Origin: DASYQD01 sp963837455
Lineage (GTDB): Bacteria; Acidobacteriota; Thermoanaerobaculia; Multivoradales; JAIOJS01
Reading direction: 5' to 3'
Length of the DNA: 64,000 nt
NCBI GenBank assembly: GCA_963837455.1
Contig: CAWINM010000014.1
Span: 62,001-126,000 of the forward strand
In this document: piece after piece, positions 47,847-56,768 of the stretch
Position numbering within the stretch: position 1 is the first letter of the stretch
How the letters are laid out: the number at the start of each line of letters is the position of its first letter
The notes under the pieces: generated by a model
The model's database searches: none
Told to the model about the DNA's origin: nothing
The model's input: the letters and a program-made list of their open reading frames with translations, nothing else
Program-made: the position numbers and the translations under genes

Positions 47847-50068
47847 ATGGCGCAGCGATCGCTGCTCGCCCGCGCTCCCGGCGAGGCCACGGGGATCGAG
47901 GGCACCCTCGAGCGCGTGGTGTACGAGAGCCCGGAGTCGGCGTTCTGCGTCGTGCGGCTCAAGGTCGCCGGCCGCCGCGATCCGGTGACCGCCGTCGGCC
48001 CCCTGTTCGGCATCCAGGCTGGCGAGTCGCTGAAGCTCTCGGGACGCTGGGTGCAGGACCGCAAGTACGGCGAGCAATTCCAGGTCGAGAGCTGGCTGAC
48101 GGTGCAGCCGTCGACGTTGCACGGCATCGAGCGCTACCTCGGCTCCGGCCTGGTGCCGGGGGTCGGACGGGTAATGGCCCGCCGCCTGGTGGCGGTCTTC
48201 GGTCTCGATACCCTGGAAGTGATCGATCGCCAGCCCGAGCGGCTCACCGAGGTGGAGGGGATCGGCGCCGTGCGCAGTCGCGCCATTCAGCGCGCCTGGC
48301 AGCAGCAGCGCCAGATCCACCAAGTGATGATCTTCCTGCAGGGGCACGGGGTCGCCGCCCACCACGCAGTCAAGATCTACAAGCAGTACGGGGACGACGC
48401 CATGCGGGTGGTTGCCGAGACCCCCTATCGCCTGGCGAGCGAGGTGTGGGGGATCGGCTTCCAGACCGCCGACGCCATCGCCGGGCGCCTCGGCCTGCCA
48501 CCCGACGCCCCCGCCCGCCTCGCCGCCGGCCTCTTGCACGCGCTGTCGCGCGCCGCCGACGAGGGGCATCTCTTCCTGCCGCGCAACGAGCTGCTCGCTG
48601 CCGCCGCCGAGCTGCTGGCCGCCGACCCGGCGCTGCTGCCGCCGGCGCTCGAGCGTCTGGCGACGGAGGAGCGGGTGGTCCTCGAAGGCCCGCTCGCCCC
48701 GACTCCCGAGGCCGGCGGCGCCCCGGCGGCGGCCGAGACCGCCGTCTACCTCATCCCCTTCTTCCTCGCCGAGCGCACCGCCGCACTGCGCCTGCGCCGG
48801 TTGATCTCCTTTCCCCTGCCGCCGGTGGCGATCGACCTCGAGCGCGCCTGCCGTTGGTTCGAGGGGCGCTTCGGGGTGACGCTCGCCCCGGCGCAGCGCG
48901 AGGCGATCCGCGGTGCCGTGCTCGGCAAGGTGCTGGTGCTCACCGGCGGACCGGGCACCGGCAAGACCACCCTGGTGCGGGCGCTGGTGGAGATCTTCAC
49001 CCGCAAGGGGGAGCGGGTGCTGCTCGCCGCCCCCACCGGCCGCGCCGCGAAGCGGCTCGCCGAGGCCACCGGGCAGGAAGCCTCCACCCTCCACCGCCTC
49101 CTCCAGTGGAGCCCGCAGGGGGCCCGCTTCGAGCGCCACGACGAGCGGCCGCTGGCAGTCGACCTCCTCGTGGTCGACGAGGCGTCGATGATCGACATGG
49201 TGCTCGCCTACCACCTGCTCAAGGCGATCCCCGAGGGGGCGCGGCTGGTGCTGGTGGGCGACGCCGACCAGCTCCCCTCGGTGGGCGCGGGCAACGTGCT
49301 CGCCGAGCTGCTGCGCAGCGGGGTCGTTCCCAGCGTCCGCCTGTCGCGCATCTTCCGCCAGGACGGTGCTGGCCTGATCGTCGCCAACGCCCACCGGGTG
49401 CACGCCGGCGAGCTGCCGGTGCTACCGGCGGAGGGACAGCCGAGTGACTTCTTCTTCATCGAGAAGGAAGACGCCGAAGAGGCGCTGGAGACCTTGCGCC
49501 GCCTCGTCGCCGAGCGCATCCCGGGCCGCTTCGGCCTCGATCCCCGAGCCGAGGTGCAGGTGCTGGCCCCCATGCGCCGCGGTCGGCTGGGGACGTCAGC
49601 CTCAACGCCGAGCTGCAGGCGCTGCTCAACCCGGACGGGGCGCCCGTCGAGGGCAGCCGTGGCCGACTGCGCGTCGGCGACAACGTGATGCAGGGACGCA
49701 ACAACTACCAGCTCGAGGTGTTCAACGGCGACCTCGGCCGCGTCGAGGGCGTCGACGAGGAGGCGGGTGAGGTGCTGGTGCGCTTCGACGAGCGGACGGT
49801 GCGCTACCCGGCGGGGGAGCTCGACGACCTCGAGCTCGCCTACGCCTGCTCGATCCACAAGTCGCAGGGGAGCGAGTACCCGTGCGTCGTACTCGTGCTG
49901 CACCGCGAGCACTACGTGATGCTGCAGCGCAACCTGCTCTACACCGCGATGACGCGCGGCAAGCGCCTGGTGGTGCTGCTGGGGAGCCGCCGTGCGGTGG
50001 CGCGCGCGGTCAAGAACGCCGATCCGCAGCGGCGCTACACGCGGCTGGCGGAGCGCCTACGCGGGTGA
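47847..50068 (+). CDS. recD2: RecD2-type helicase (one frameshift in this sequence)
   Basis: A RecD/TraA-family 5'-3' DNA helicase that acts without RecBC. ATG at 47847. It has the N-terminal RecD2 domains: an OB-like start, two helix-hairpin-helix-like segments (LVPGVGRVMARRL, VWGIGFQTADAIAGRL) and a linker. Motor motifs: Walker A GGPGTGKTT (367-375), AAPTGRAAKRL, Walker B VVDEASMID, LVGDADQLPSVGAG and SRIFRQ. One missing base near 49593 (a run of five G reads as four) shifts the frame; repaired sequence continues DVSLNAELQALLNP then the C-terminal motor motifs ACSIHKSQGSEYPCVV and YTAMTRGKR. About 740 residues when repaired. Confidence 0.92.
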
Positions 50069-50119
50069 GAGGACGGCGTCGGGGGCAATCCGCCGGCGAG
50101 CGCCACCCCACCACCCAGC

Positions 50120-51961
50120 TCAGCCGGGCCGCCCCTCCTCCTCGCTCTCGTCGACGAGCCCCCCTGGCGTGGGCTCTGGGGCCCCCGGCGCCTCTGGCGT
50201 CTCGGGCTCACCTGGCAACCCCGACGTCGACTCCGTCTCGCTGAGCTCGGCGAACGGCTGCTCCCAGCTCGGCTCCTCCGCCTGCGGGGCCGGCGGCGCC
50301 GACGGACCGGCGGGAGCGGAGCGCTCCTGGAGGCGCGGCGGTCCGGAGGTCGGGGGCAGCGGCGGCGGCATGGGAGGCGCGATCCCGGCGGCCGCCGGGC
50401 CACGCAGGCGGGCGAGGACCAGCCCGCCGACGCCCGCGAAACCGGCGCAGACGTTGATCGTTAGCCAGAAGAGCCACAGCATGTTGGTGAGGAAGCCGAC
50501 GAAGTCGTGCCGGGTGTCGACGACGTCGAGGAGGCGCGCCATGATCCACGGCCCCTGCAGCACGAAGAAGCCGAGGATCGCGGTACGCACGGTGCCCCCC
50601 GTGCGCCATCCGAACCGCCGCTCGCTCCACCGCGCCAGCGCGTGCCCGGCCGCGTAGTAGCTGAAGATCGACGCCACCACGGCAGCGAGCACCGCGAACG
50701 GGACGAGCAGGATGAGCGGGATGCCGAGAATGGAGATCGCCAGCAGGATGGTTACCATGACCAGGCCGAAGACGAAGATGACCAGCCCGGCAAGCCCGGC
50801 GATCCCCGCCAGCAGCGGCTCGAGCGCGATGCGGTACGAGATGCGCTCCATCTTGTCGGGGGCAACCGCGGCCATCAGCGAGCCCAGCAGCAACAGGAAG
50901 ACCACCACTACGACGCAGCGGAGGAGGTCGGGCAGCGATTCGTCGACGGGGAGACCCCGCAGCACGGACGGGATGCGCAGGCCCCCGAAGTTGCCGAACA
51001 TCCCCTGCCAGAGGCTGATCTCGGTCACCTGTCCCAGGACCTCGGCGCCGGGGTCCCTGTCCACCGAGCCGCCGACGCTCACCACGTCCTGCATCACCCT
51101 GGCGTTGGGGCCGAGGCGGACGCCGCCGCCCACCGCCACGACGCTGCCGGTGACTGGACCGTCGATCCGCGCCGAGCCGCCCACCGACACCGCGTCACCC
51201 ATCACCTCGCCGTCGACCGTGACGCCACCGCCGATCGCCACCACGTCACCCGTGGTCTCGCCCTTGGCGACGTGCACGGGGGTCCCCATCACCACGCGCG
51301 CGTCGCGCTCGCGGTGACCGCTGCGGTGCGCCATCCGCTCGAGGCTGCGGGCGAGCGCTTCTTCCTGGCGCCGCTGCAAGTCGTCGCCGCGCCGCTCCAT
51401 CTCCTGCTCGATGCGCTGGCGCATCTCCTCCCGCCGGCGGTCGATCTCGCTGCGCTGCTCGTCCATCTCGCGCTGCAGGCGTTCGTCGAGGCTCTCGTCC
51501 GCCGCCGTCGGCGCCGGCGCCGCGCTGAGATCGAACATGTCGCGCAGCTCGTCGGGGTCGAGCTCGAGCAGGGCCCGCACCGGGGCCGCCGCGGCGACAC
51601 CGATCCGCCGCTCGAGGTCGTCGGCCTCGGCCGGGTGGCCGTCGATGGCGAGCTCGCCGTCGCGCACCTCGAGGGCCCGGATGCCGTCCATCGGCTGGCG
51701 CGGGCGCAGCAGCAGCCCGTCCGACACCGGCAGCACCTCGAAGCGAGCCTCGATCTGCTGCCGCAGCGGTTGTCCCGCGAGGGCCGCGCCCTCGGCCGAC
51801 GGCGGCAACGCGGGAGGTGCCGGGGCCACCGCGGGCACCGGCGGTGCCGGCGGGGCGGGCGGGGCCAGCTGGGCCCACGCCATTCCTGGAATCACCAGGG
51901 CGAAGACCGACCCACACGCCAGGGCCCGCCCCGGCGCGAGTGCTCTAGCCAAGCTGCGCAT
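50120..51961 (-). CDS. membrane protein with bactofilin-like polymer-forming repeats
   Basis: About 613 residues from the ATG at 51959-51961 (AAAGGAG upstream), overlapping the end of the preceding gene by 17 bases. Signal peptide, Pro-rich segment, then a Glu/Arg-rich coiled-coil-like region (about 155-215). Residues about 235-305 carry beta-helix repeats (GDVVAIGGGVTVDGEVMGDA, then GSVVAVGGGVRLGPNARVMQ) like polymer-forming bactofilin or DUF4097-type segments. Several TM helices follow (about 330-350, 375-430 and 460-500), and the C-terminus is Pro/Glu-rich. It is last gene of a sigma/anti-sigma operon, so it is probably a cell-envelope stress product (inference). Confidence 0.82.
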   Translation of the reverse strand: MRSLARALAPGRALACGSVFALVIPGMAWAQLAPPAPPAPPVPAVAPAPPALPPSAEGAALAGQPLRQQIEARFEVLPVSDGLLLRPRQPMDGIRALEVRDGELAIDGHPAEADDLERRIGVAAAAPVRALLELDPDELRDMFDLSAAPAPTAADESLDERLQREMDEQRSEIDRRREEMRQRIEQEMERRGDDLQRRQEEALARSLERMAHRSGHRERDARVVMGTPVHVAKGETTGDVVAIGGGVTVDGEVMGDAVSVGGSARIDGPVTGSVVAVGGGVRLGPNARVMQDVVSVGGSVDRDPGAEVLGQVTEISLWQGMFGNFGGLRIPSVLRGLPVDESLPDLLRCVVVVVFLLLLGSLMAAVAPDKMERISYRIALEPLLAGIAGLAGLVIFVFGLVMVTILLAISILGIPLILLVPFAVLAAVVASIFSYYAAGHALARWSERRFGWRTGGTVRTAILGFFVLQGPWIMARLLDVVDTRHDFVGFLTNMLWLFWLTINVCAGFAGVGGLVLARLRGPAAAGIAPPMPPPLPPTSGPPRLQERSAPAGPSAPPAPQAEEPSWEQPFAELSETESTSGLPGEPETPEAPGAPEPTPGGLVDESEEEGRPG

Positions 51962-52472
51962 GACCTGCGCTCCTTTCATCGAGCAACCCCAGCAGAAACC
52001 GACCCGCCGTGGCGGCCAGCAGGCCACAGAGAGCGACCGCGGCGAGCGCCTGCGGGCTGGCGGCGGCGAGCGCCGTCCACCGCACCACCCGTGCGAGCCC
52101 TTCCCACAACGGCGCCAGCGCCGCCACCCAGCGTGCGACGTGGACCAACGCCTGCGCCAGCGCGCTCGGCCAGGTCTGCGGCGCCAGGAGCTCCCAGGCC
52201 CTGGGCAGCCATCGCGGCGCCAGGCCGAGCGAGCCCGCGCACACCGCCAGCAGCCACAGCGCCAGGCGCTCGAGCCGCCACGGAACGGGCGCGAGCAGGG
52301 CCGCCTCGGTCGCCACCCGAGCGAGCACCCGTTCGGCGAACCCGGCCGGCACCGCCGGCCGGGGCAGGGAGCCGAACAGGGCGGCGAAGGCCGCCTCGGC
52401 TGCGGCTTCCTCGCCACGGGCCTCGGCGGACAGCCAGCGACGCAGACGTGGGAGGTTGGAGGTGTCGCGCAT
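51945..52472 (-). CDS. putative anti-sigma factor / membrane protein
   Basis: A 175-residue protein between an ECF sigma gene and the polymer-forming membrane gene on the same strand. About 45 N-terminal cytoplasmic residues are followed by two or three hydrophobic segments (LALWLLAVCAGSLGL; AVALCGLLAATAGRFLLGLL). The classical anti-sigma zinc motif (HxxxCxxC) is absent. The assignment rests on gene order: sigma, small membrane protein, target is the usual arrangement of ECF regulation. Confidence 0.6.
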   Translation of the reverse strand: MRDTSNLPRLRRWLSAEARGEEAAAEAAFAALFGSLPRPAVPAGFAERVLARVATEAALLAPVPWRLERLALWLLAVCAGSLGLAPRWLPRAWELLAPQTWPSALAQALVHVARWVAALAPLWEGLARVVRWTALAAASPQALAAVALCGLLAATAGRFLLGLLDERSAGHAQLG

Positions 52473-52517
52473 TCGTTCGTCCTCATCGGCCCCTACGAGC
52501 CCTCGGGGCTGCTGGTT

Positions 52518-53159
52518 TCAGGGCGCGCTCTCCCCCCACCCACGCGCCGTCAGGAGCTCGCCCAGCCGCTTGCGGCCGCGATGCAGCCTCACCTTCACGG
52601 TCCCCAGCGGCAACCCGGTCACGTCGGCGATCTCCTGATACGCCAGCCCTTCCTGGAAGCGCAGCAGCAGGAGCTCGCGATAGGCGGGCTCGAGGCTGGC
52701 GAGGGCGGTCTGCAGGTCGCGGGCGAGGGCCCGTCCGCGCAGCTGCTGCTCCGCGTCGAGCACCGAGGAGTCCGCCAGCCGCTCGATGGGCGAATCCCTC
52801 TCGGCCTCGGGCCCCGGGTCGAGCGGCGTGGTGTCGAGCCGCTGGCGCCGCAGGTGGTCGATGGTGGCGTTGTGGGCGATCTTGAGCAGCCAGCTCGACA
52901 GCTTCCAGCGCGGATCGTAGGCGGGCAGAGCCCGGTAAGCCTTGAGGAAGGTCTCCTGGGCGATGTCCTCGGCAAGGGCGCCGTCGCGCACCATGCGGGC
53001 GACGAGTCGGTAGACGGAGTCCTGATGGCGCAGGACGATAGCGCGGAAGGCATCCGCCGAGCCGGCGGCGGCGGCAGCCGCCAGGCGTGCCCCCTCGGGA
53101 TCGGCCACCGGCTCGCCGGCCGCGGTGCGGTCGCCCCCACCTGCCGCCAAGGCCGTCAT
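52518..53159 (-). CDS. ECF RNA polymerase sigma factor, RpoE-like
   Basis: About 213 residues from the ATG at 53157-53159, chosen over an ATG six codons upstream because GGAGGGGG lies about 9 bases before it. Region 2: FRAIVLRHQDSVYRLVARM and DIAQETFLKAYRALP (core binding), WLLKIAHNATIDHLRRQR (2.3/2.4). Region 4: LEPAYRELLLLRFQEGLAYQ and the helix-turn-helix ADVTGLPLGTVKVRLHRGRKRL. A canonical ECF sigma. Downstream on the same strand are the putative anti-sigma and the envelope protein, forming a three-gene regulatory operon. Confidence 0.94.
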   Translation of the reverse strand: MTALAAGGGDRTAAGEPVADPEGARLAAAAAAGSADAFRAIVLRHQDSVYRLVARMVRDGALAEDIAQETFLKAYRALPAYDPRWKLSSWLLKIAHNATIDHLRRQRLDTTPLDPGPEAERDSPIERLADSSVLDAEQQLRGRALARDLQTALASLEPAYRELLLLRFQEGLAYQEIADVTGLPLGTVKVRLHRGRKRLGELLTARGWGESAP

Positions 53160-53279
53160 CGTGGCCACCCCCTCCATGGCACCCTGTACGGCGGGTGCGG
53201 GCCGAGGTTGCGCCCTCGCAGGCTATACTCCCGCTCGAAGCCCGCCAACGAAGCCCACCAACACCCGGGAGGTGGTCCG

Positions 53280-53837
53280 ATGCGCCGAACCCTCGCTCTC
53301 GCCTTCGGCCTCCTGCTCGCCGCCCCGCTCGCCGCCGCCACCCTGGCCGGCGTCAACCTGCCCGACACCGTCACCGTGGGCGATCACGCCCTGGCTCTCA
53401 ACGGTATCGCCCTGCGCAGCAAGTTCGGCTTCAAGGTGTACGTGGCCGGCCTCTACCTGCCGGAGACGCAGCACGACCCCGCCCGCGTGCTGGCCGCCGA
53501 CGAGCCGCGGCAGATGGTGATGCACTGGGTTCGCGACGTGGGCAAGGGCAAGATCTGCGACGGCTGGACCGACGGGCTGGAGGCGAACACCCCGCACGCC
53601 TCCGCCGACGTGGCGAAGAACTTCGAGGCCCTCTGCGGCATGATGCAGGATGCCAAGGACGGCGGCAGCTTCGTCTTCACCTACCTCCCGGACCAGGGGG
53701 TCGAGGTGACGATCGATGGCCAGAGCAAGGGTACGCTCGGAGGCAAGCCGTTCGCTGACGCGCTGCTCGCCTGCTGGATCGGTCCCCACCCGGACCCCGG
53801 GGAACCCTTCCGCGAGGCGCTGATGGGAAAGCAGTGA
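53280..53837 (+). CDS. secreted chalcone isomerase-like protein
   Basis: A 185-residue protein with a signal peptide (LALAFGLLLAAPLAAA) and the conserved GIALRSKFGFKVYVAGLYLP and AVLAADEPR-type segments of bacterial chalcone-isomerase-like proteins, which bind small hydrophobic or fatty-acid ligands rather than catalyse flavonoid chemistry. ATG at 53280 with a GGGAGGTGG site upstream. It is divergent from the sigma operon across about 120 bases. No binding partner is evident here. Confidence 0.85.
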   Translation: MRRTLALAFGLLLAAPLAAATLAGVNLPDTVTVGDHALALNGIALRSKFGFKVYVAGLYLPETQHDPARVLAADEPRQMVMHWVRDVGKGKICDGWTDGLEANTPHASADVAKNFEALCGMMQDAKDGGSFVFTYLPDQGVEVTIDGQSKGTLGGKPFADALLACWIGPHPDPGEPFREALMGKQ

Positions 53838-54027
53838 GCCCGGGCGAGCCCGGACGCCACCCCTGCCTCCGTTCCCGCGCCCAGGGCCCAACGCGGCGGC
53901 CTCGCGCTCGCGGAACGAGGTAGCGGTGGGCGGCAGGAGCCGCCCGCGGCCGCGGGTGAAGGCGGATGCGCAGCGGTTGCCCTGGTAGACTTCCCGCCGG
54001 CTCGAGCCTGCCAGTCTCGGTGATGCG

Positions 54028-55047
54028 ATGCCGGCGCGTCTGACCCTCTTCCCAGCGGATCGCCCCGCGCGGGTCTACACCCTTCGTGAAGGATCCACGC
54101 ACGTGGTCGGGCGCGACGCCGACTGCGTCGTGCACGTCGACGACGAGCGCGTCTCGCGACGGCACGCCGAGCTGCGGGGCGGGGAGGAGGGGTGGCGCCT
54201 CGCCGACCCGGGGAGCAAGAACGGCACCCAGGTCGACGGCCACGCCGTGCACGAGCGCGGTGAAGCGCTGCAGGAGACGAGCTGGGTCAGCTTCGGCGGC
54301 GTGCTCGCCCGCTTCGAGCGCCTGAGCGAGGAGGCCGCCGCCCGCGAGCAGGAGGACCAGCTACGGCGCTGGCACGGCTCGGTGGAGATGCAGCGGCGCC
54401 TGACGCCGGCGCTCGGCCTGGCGCCACTGCTCGAGGGCCTGCTCGACGCGGTGCTCGAGCTGTCGCGCACCGATCGCGCCTTCGTGCTGCTCGCCGAGGC
54501 CGACGGCGGCATGGTGCTCGCCGCCAGCCGCGGCATGCCCGCCGGCACCGTGCTCGCCGCCGACTTCGCGAGCAGCGTCGGCGCCGTGCAGCTGGCGCTG
54601 CAGGAGGGACGCGCGGTGGCCACTAGCGACGCCGCGCTCGACGGCCGGCTGGCCCACCGCCCGAGCGACGTCGAGCAGAAGGTCCGCGCCCTCGTCTGCC
54701 TGCCCCTGGTCGCCGCCGAGCGCCTGGTGGGCGCCGTCTACGCCGACAGCGGCCGCGACGGCGCCGAGCTCACCGAGCGCGACGTCGACATCCTCTCCGG
54801 GCTCGCCGCCCACGCCGCGCTGGCGATCACGGTGGCCCGCCTGGAGGCCGAGCTCGCCCGCGTCGCCGCCGGCCTCGCTCCCAGCGGTGCCACGCCGCTG
54901 CCCGCCGCCCCGCAGGTGGCGGCGAAGCGCGCCGAGGCGGCCCGCGCCCGGTCGGCGCAGACGGTGGCGGTGGGGGCCGACGACACCGGCCTGCGCTGGG
55001 ACGAGCTGGTGCTCAAGCACCGCGGCCGCGAAGAGGCGGCGCCGTAA
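54028..55047 (+). CDS. FHA-GAF signalling protein
   Basis: A 339-residue protein. FHA domain (about 5-95) with VGRDADCVV, the core SRRHAEL (43-49) and DPGSKNGTQVDG, which binds phosphothreonine peptides. A GAF domain follows (about 130-275: LVCLPLVAAERLVGAVYADS), a small-molecule or regulatory domain. The C-terminal about 60 residues are Ala/Arg-rich. With two Ser/Thr kinases in the window it could read their phosphorylation (inference). There is no catalytic output domain. The about 190-base gap before it shows no clear promoter. Confidence 0.9.
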   Translation: MPARLTLFPADRPARVYTLREGSTHVVGRDADCVVHVDDERVSRRHAELRGGEEGWRLADPGSKNGTQVDGHAVHERGEALQETSWVSFGGVLARFERLSEEAAAREQEDQLRRWHGSVEMQRRLTPALGLAPLLEGLLDAVLELSRTDRAFVLLAEADGGMVLAASRGMPAGTVLAADFASSVGAVQLALQEGRAVATSDAALDGRLAHRPSDVEQKVRALVCLPLVAAERLVGAVYADSGRDGAELTERDVDILSGLAAHAALAITVARLEAELARVAAGLAPSGATPLPAAPQVAAKRAEAARARSAQTVAVGADDTGLRWDELVLKHRGREEAAP

Positions 55048-55118
55048 CGGAGCCGGTGCCGGAGCGCTGCCGCCGCGCCGAGCCCCAGCCGTTCACCCGT
55101 GTCACCGCCGGGGTGCGA

Positions 55119-55922
55119 TCAGAACCAGAGGAACAGCAGCGCCGCCAGCAGGATGCGGTAGCCGACGAAGACGACCAGGCTCCGCCGCTGCAGCCAGCGC
55201 AGGAACCAGGCGATGACCGCGAAGGAGGTCGCCGCCGAGACGACGAATCCGAGGGCGAGCGGCAGCGCGCCGACGGCGTCGCCGCGACCGTGCACGAGGT
55301 CGAGCGTCTCCTTGGCGGTCACCAGCAGACCCACCGGCACCGAGAGCAGGAAGGAGAAGCGCGCCGCGCCGGGGCGCGTGAGGCCGAGGAAGCGTCCGGC
55401 GGTGATGGTGGCGCCCGAGCGCGAGGTGCCGGGGATGAGCGCCATGGCCTGGAAGACGCCGATCAGCAGCGCCTGTCGCCAGCTCACCTGGCGCTCGTCG
55501 CGGGTGCCTCGGGCAAGCCAGTCGGCGACGCCGAGGAGGACGCCGAAGACGAGCGTCGTCCAGGCGATGAGGTGCGGATCGCGGGCACGGCCGGCCACGA
55601 AGCTGGCCACCAGCAGGCCGGCCACCGCGGCCGGAATCGTCCCCACGACGAGGCCGAAGAGCAGCCCTGCCTCGGTGCCCGGCCGCAGCGCGTCGCGCGA
55701 CAGCAGGTGCGGCACGGCCCGCACCAGCCGTCGCAGCTCGGTACGGAAGTAGACCAGCACCGCCACCACGCTGCCGATGTGCGTGGCGAGGTCGAAGACC
55801 TGCCCCTGGTCGGGCCAGCCGAGGAAACGCGGCACCAGGATGAGATGCGCCGACGAAGAGACCGGCAGGAACTCGGTGAGCCCCTGGACGACGGCGAGAA
55901 CGACGGCCTGCAGCGCGGTCAC
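55119..55922 (-). CDS. uppP: undecaprenyl-diphosphatase
   Basis: A 267-residue inner-membrane phosphatase recycling the lipid carrier for peptidoglycan and other envelope polymers (BacA family, bacitracin resistance). Start set at the GTG at 55920-55922 (TALQAVVLAVVQGLTEFLP). Signature motifs: EFLPVSSSAHLIL and PGTSRSGATITAGRFLG, plus the FRTELRR loop. Eight TM helices expected. Divergent from the HTH-EIIA regulator across about 150 bases containing the latter's promoter. Confidence 0.94.
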   Translation of the reverse strand: MTALQAVVLAVVQGLTEFLPVSSSAHLILVPRFLGWPDQGQVFDLATHIGSVVAVLVYFRTELRRLVRAVPHLLSRDALRPGTEAGLLFGLVVGTIPAAVAGLLVASFVAGRARDPHLIAWTTLVFGVLLGVADWLARGTRDERQVSWRQALLIGVFQAMALIPGTSRSGATITAGRFLGLTRPGAARFSFLLSVPVGLLVTAKETLDLVHGRGDAVGALPLALGFVVSAATSFAVIAWFLRWLQRRSLVVFVGYRILLAALLFLWF

Positions 55923-56002
55923 GTGGGGGCGCAGTCTACTCGCGGTCGCGTCCCTGTGCCGGTTGCCACCGCTCGTCGAGCGGCGCCTACCTCCCGTGAC
56001 GA

Positions 56003-56031
56003 TTGACACCAGGGTATGCGCTACCTATCAT
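56003..56031 (+). promoter_or_regulatory. near-consensus sigma-70 promoter of the EIIA/Ehr operon
   Basis: TTGACA (56003-56008) is followed after exactly 17 bases by TATCAT (56026-56031). A start near 56038 would give a leader of about 33 bases before the ATG at 56071. Directly downstream is a direct repeat TGTCCA (56031-56036 and 56041-56046), a possible operator. This is among the clearest promoters in the window. Confidence 0.75.
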
Positions 56032-56070
56032 GTCCACGATTGTCCATGTGATGGCATTGCCGAGAGAGTG

Positions 56071-56763
56071 ATGAAGCTGCTGGTCAAGGATGCGGCGCGG
56101 CTGCTGAACGTCTCGGAGAAGACGATCTACCGCTGGATCAAGCAAGGATCCATTCCCGCCTACCGCCTCAACGACCAGTACCGCTTCAACCGCGCCGAGC
56201 TCCTGGAGTGGGCGACCGCGCGGCGGATCCCGCTGTCACCAGAAATCTTTCGCGAGGAGGAGTCCGAGGCCGCCTCGCTGCCGCATCTCACCGAGGCGCT
56301 CAAGGCAGGGGGAATTCACTACCGGATCGGTGGCGACGACAGGGCCGGCGTCCTCCACCACGTGGTGGAGGCGATGCGCCTTCCCGAAGAGGTCGATCGC
56401 GAGTTCCTCTACCAGGTGTTGATGGCGCGCGAGGCTCTCGGCTCCACGGCCATCGGCGACGGCATCGCCATTCCGCACGTCCGCAACCCGGTGATCCTGC
56501 ACCTGCAGCGCCCGCTGATCACCGCCTGCTTCCTCGAGCGCCCGGTGGACTTCGGCGCCCTCGACGGCAAGCCGGTCAACGCGTTGTTCACGCTCATCAG
56601 CCCCACCGTGCGCGCGCACCTACACCTGCTGTCCTGTCTCGCCTTCGCCCTCCGCGATCCGGGCTTCAAGAAGGCGGTCATCCAGCAGGCCACGCGCGAG
56701 GAGCTGATGGCCGCGGCGGAGCGCTGCGAGCAGGGGCTCGCCCGCGCCGTCGCGGCGAGGTGA
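56071..56763 (+). CDS. HTH (excisionase/MerR-like) fused to PTS EIIA (PtsN-like) domain
   Basis: A 230-residue regulator. Residues 1-50 are a helix-turn-helix of the MerR/excisionase type (VKDAARLLNVSEKTIYRWIK and YRFNRAELLEW) that would bind DNA. Residues about 70-230 are a PTS EIIA (Ntr/fructose-type) domain with the phosphorylatable His136 in GIAIPHVRNPV and the segment PRSTP-like LTLISPTVRAHLHLL. Such a protein can switch DNA binding with PTS phosphorylation state. It is the first gene of the operon that follows, ending five bases before it, so it probably regulates or is co-expressed with the Ehr complex. Start at ATG 56071; a GTG lies three bases earlier. Confidence 0.9.
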   Translation: MKLLVKDAARLLNVSEKTIYRWIKQGSIPAYRLNDQYRFNRAELLEWATARRIPLSPEIFREEESEAASLPHLTEALKAGGIHYRIGGDDRAGVLHHVVEAMRLPEEVDREFLYQVLMAREALGSTAIGDGIAIPHVRNPVILHLQRPLITACFLERPVDFGALDGKPVNALFTLISPTVRAHLHLLSCLAFALRDPGFKKAVIQQATREELMAAAERCEQGLARAVAAR

Positions 56764-56768
56764 CGATC

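Noticed and set aside
44550..49688. A 1712-residue plus-strand frame spanning the propeller protein and recD2
   Set aside because: Only the part from 47847 onward is the helicase; the upstream extension is antisense to the protease-propeller-barrel gene.
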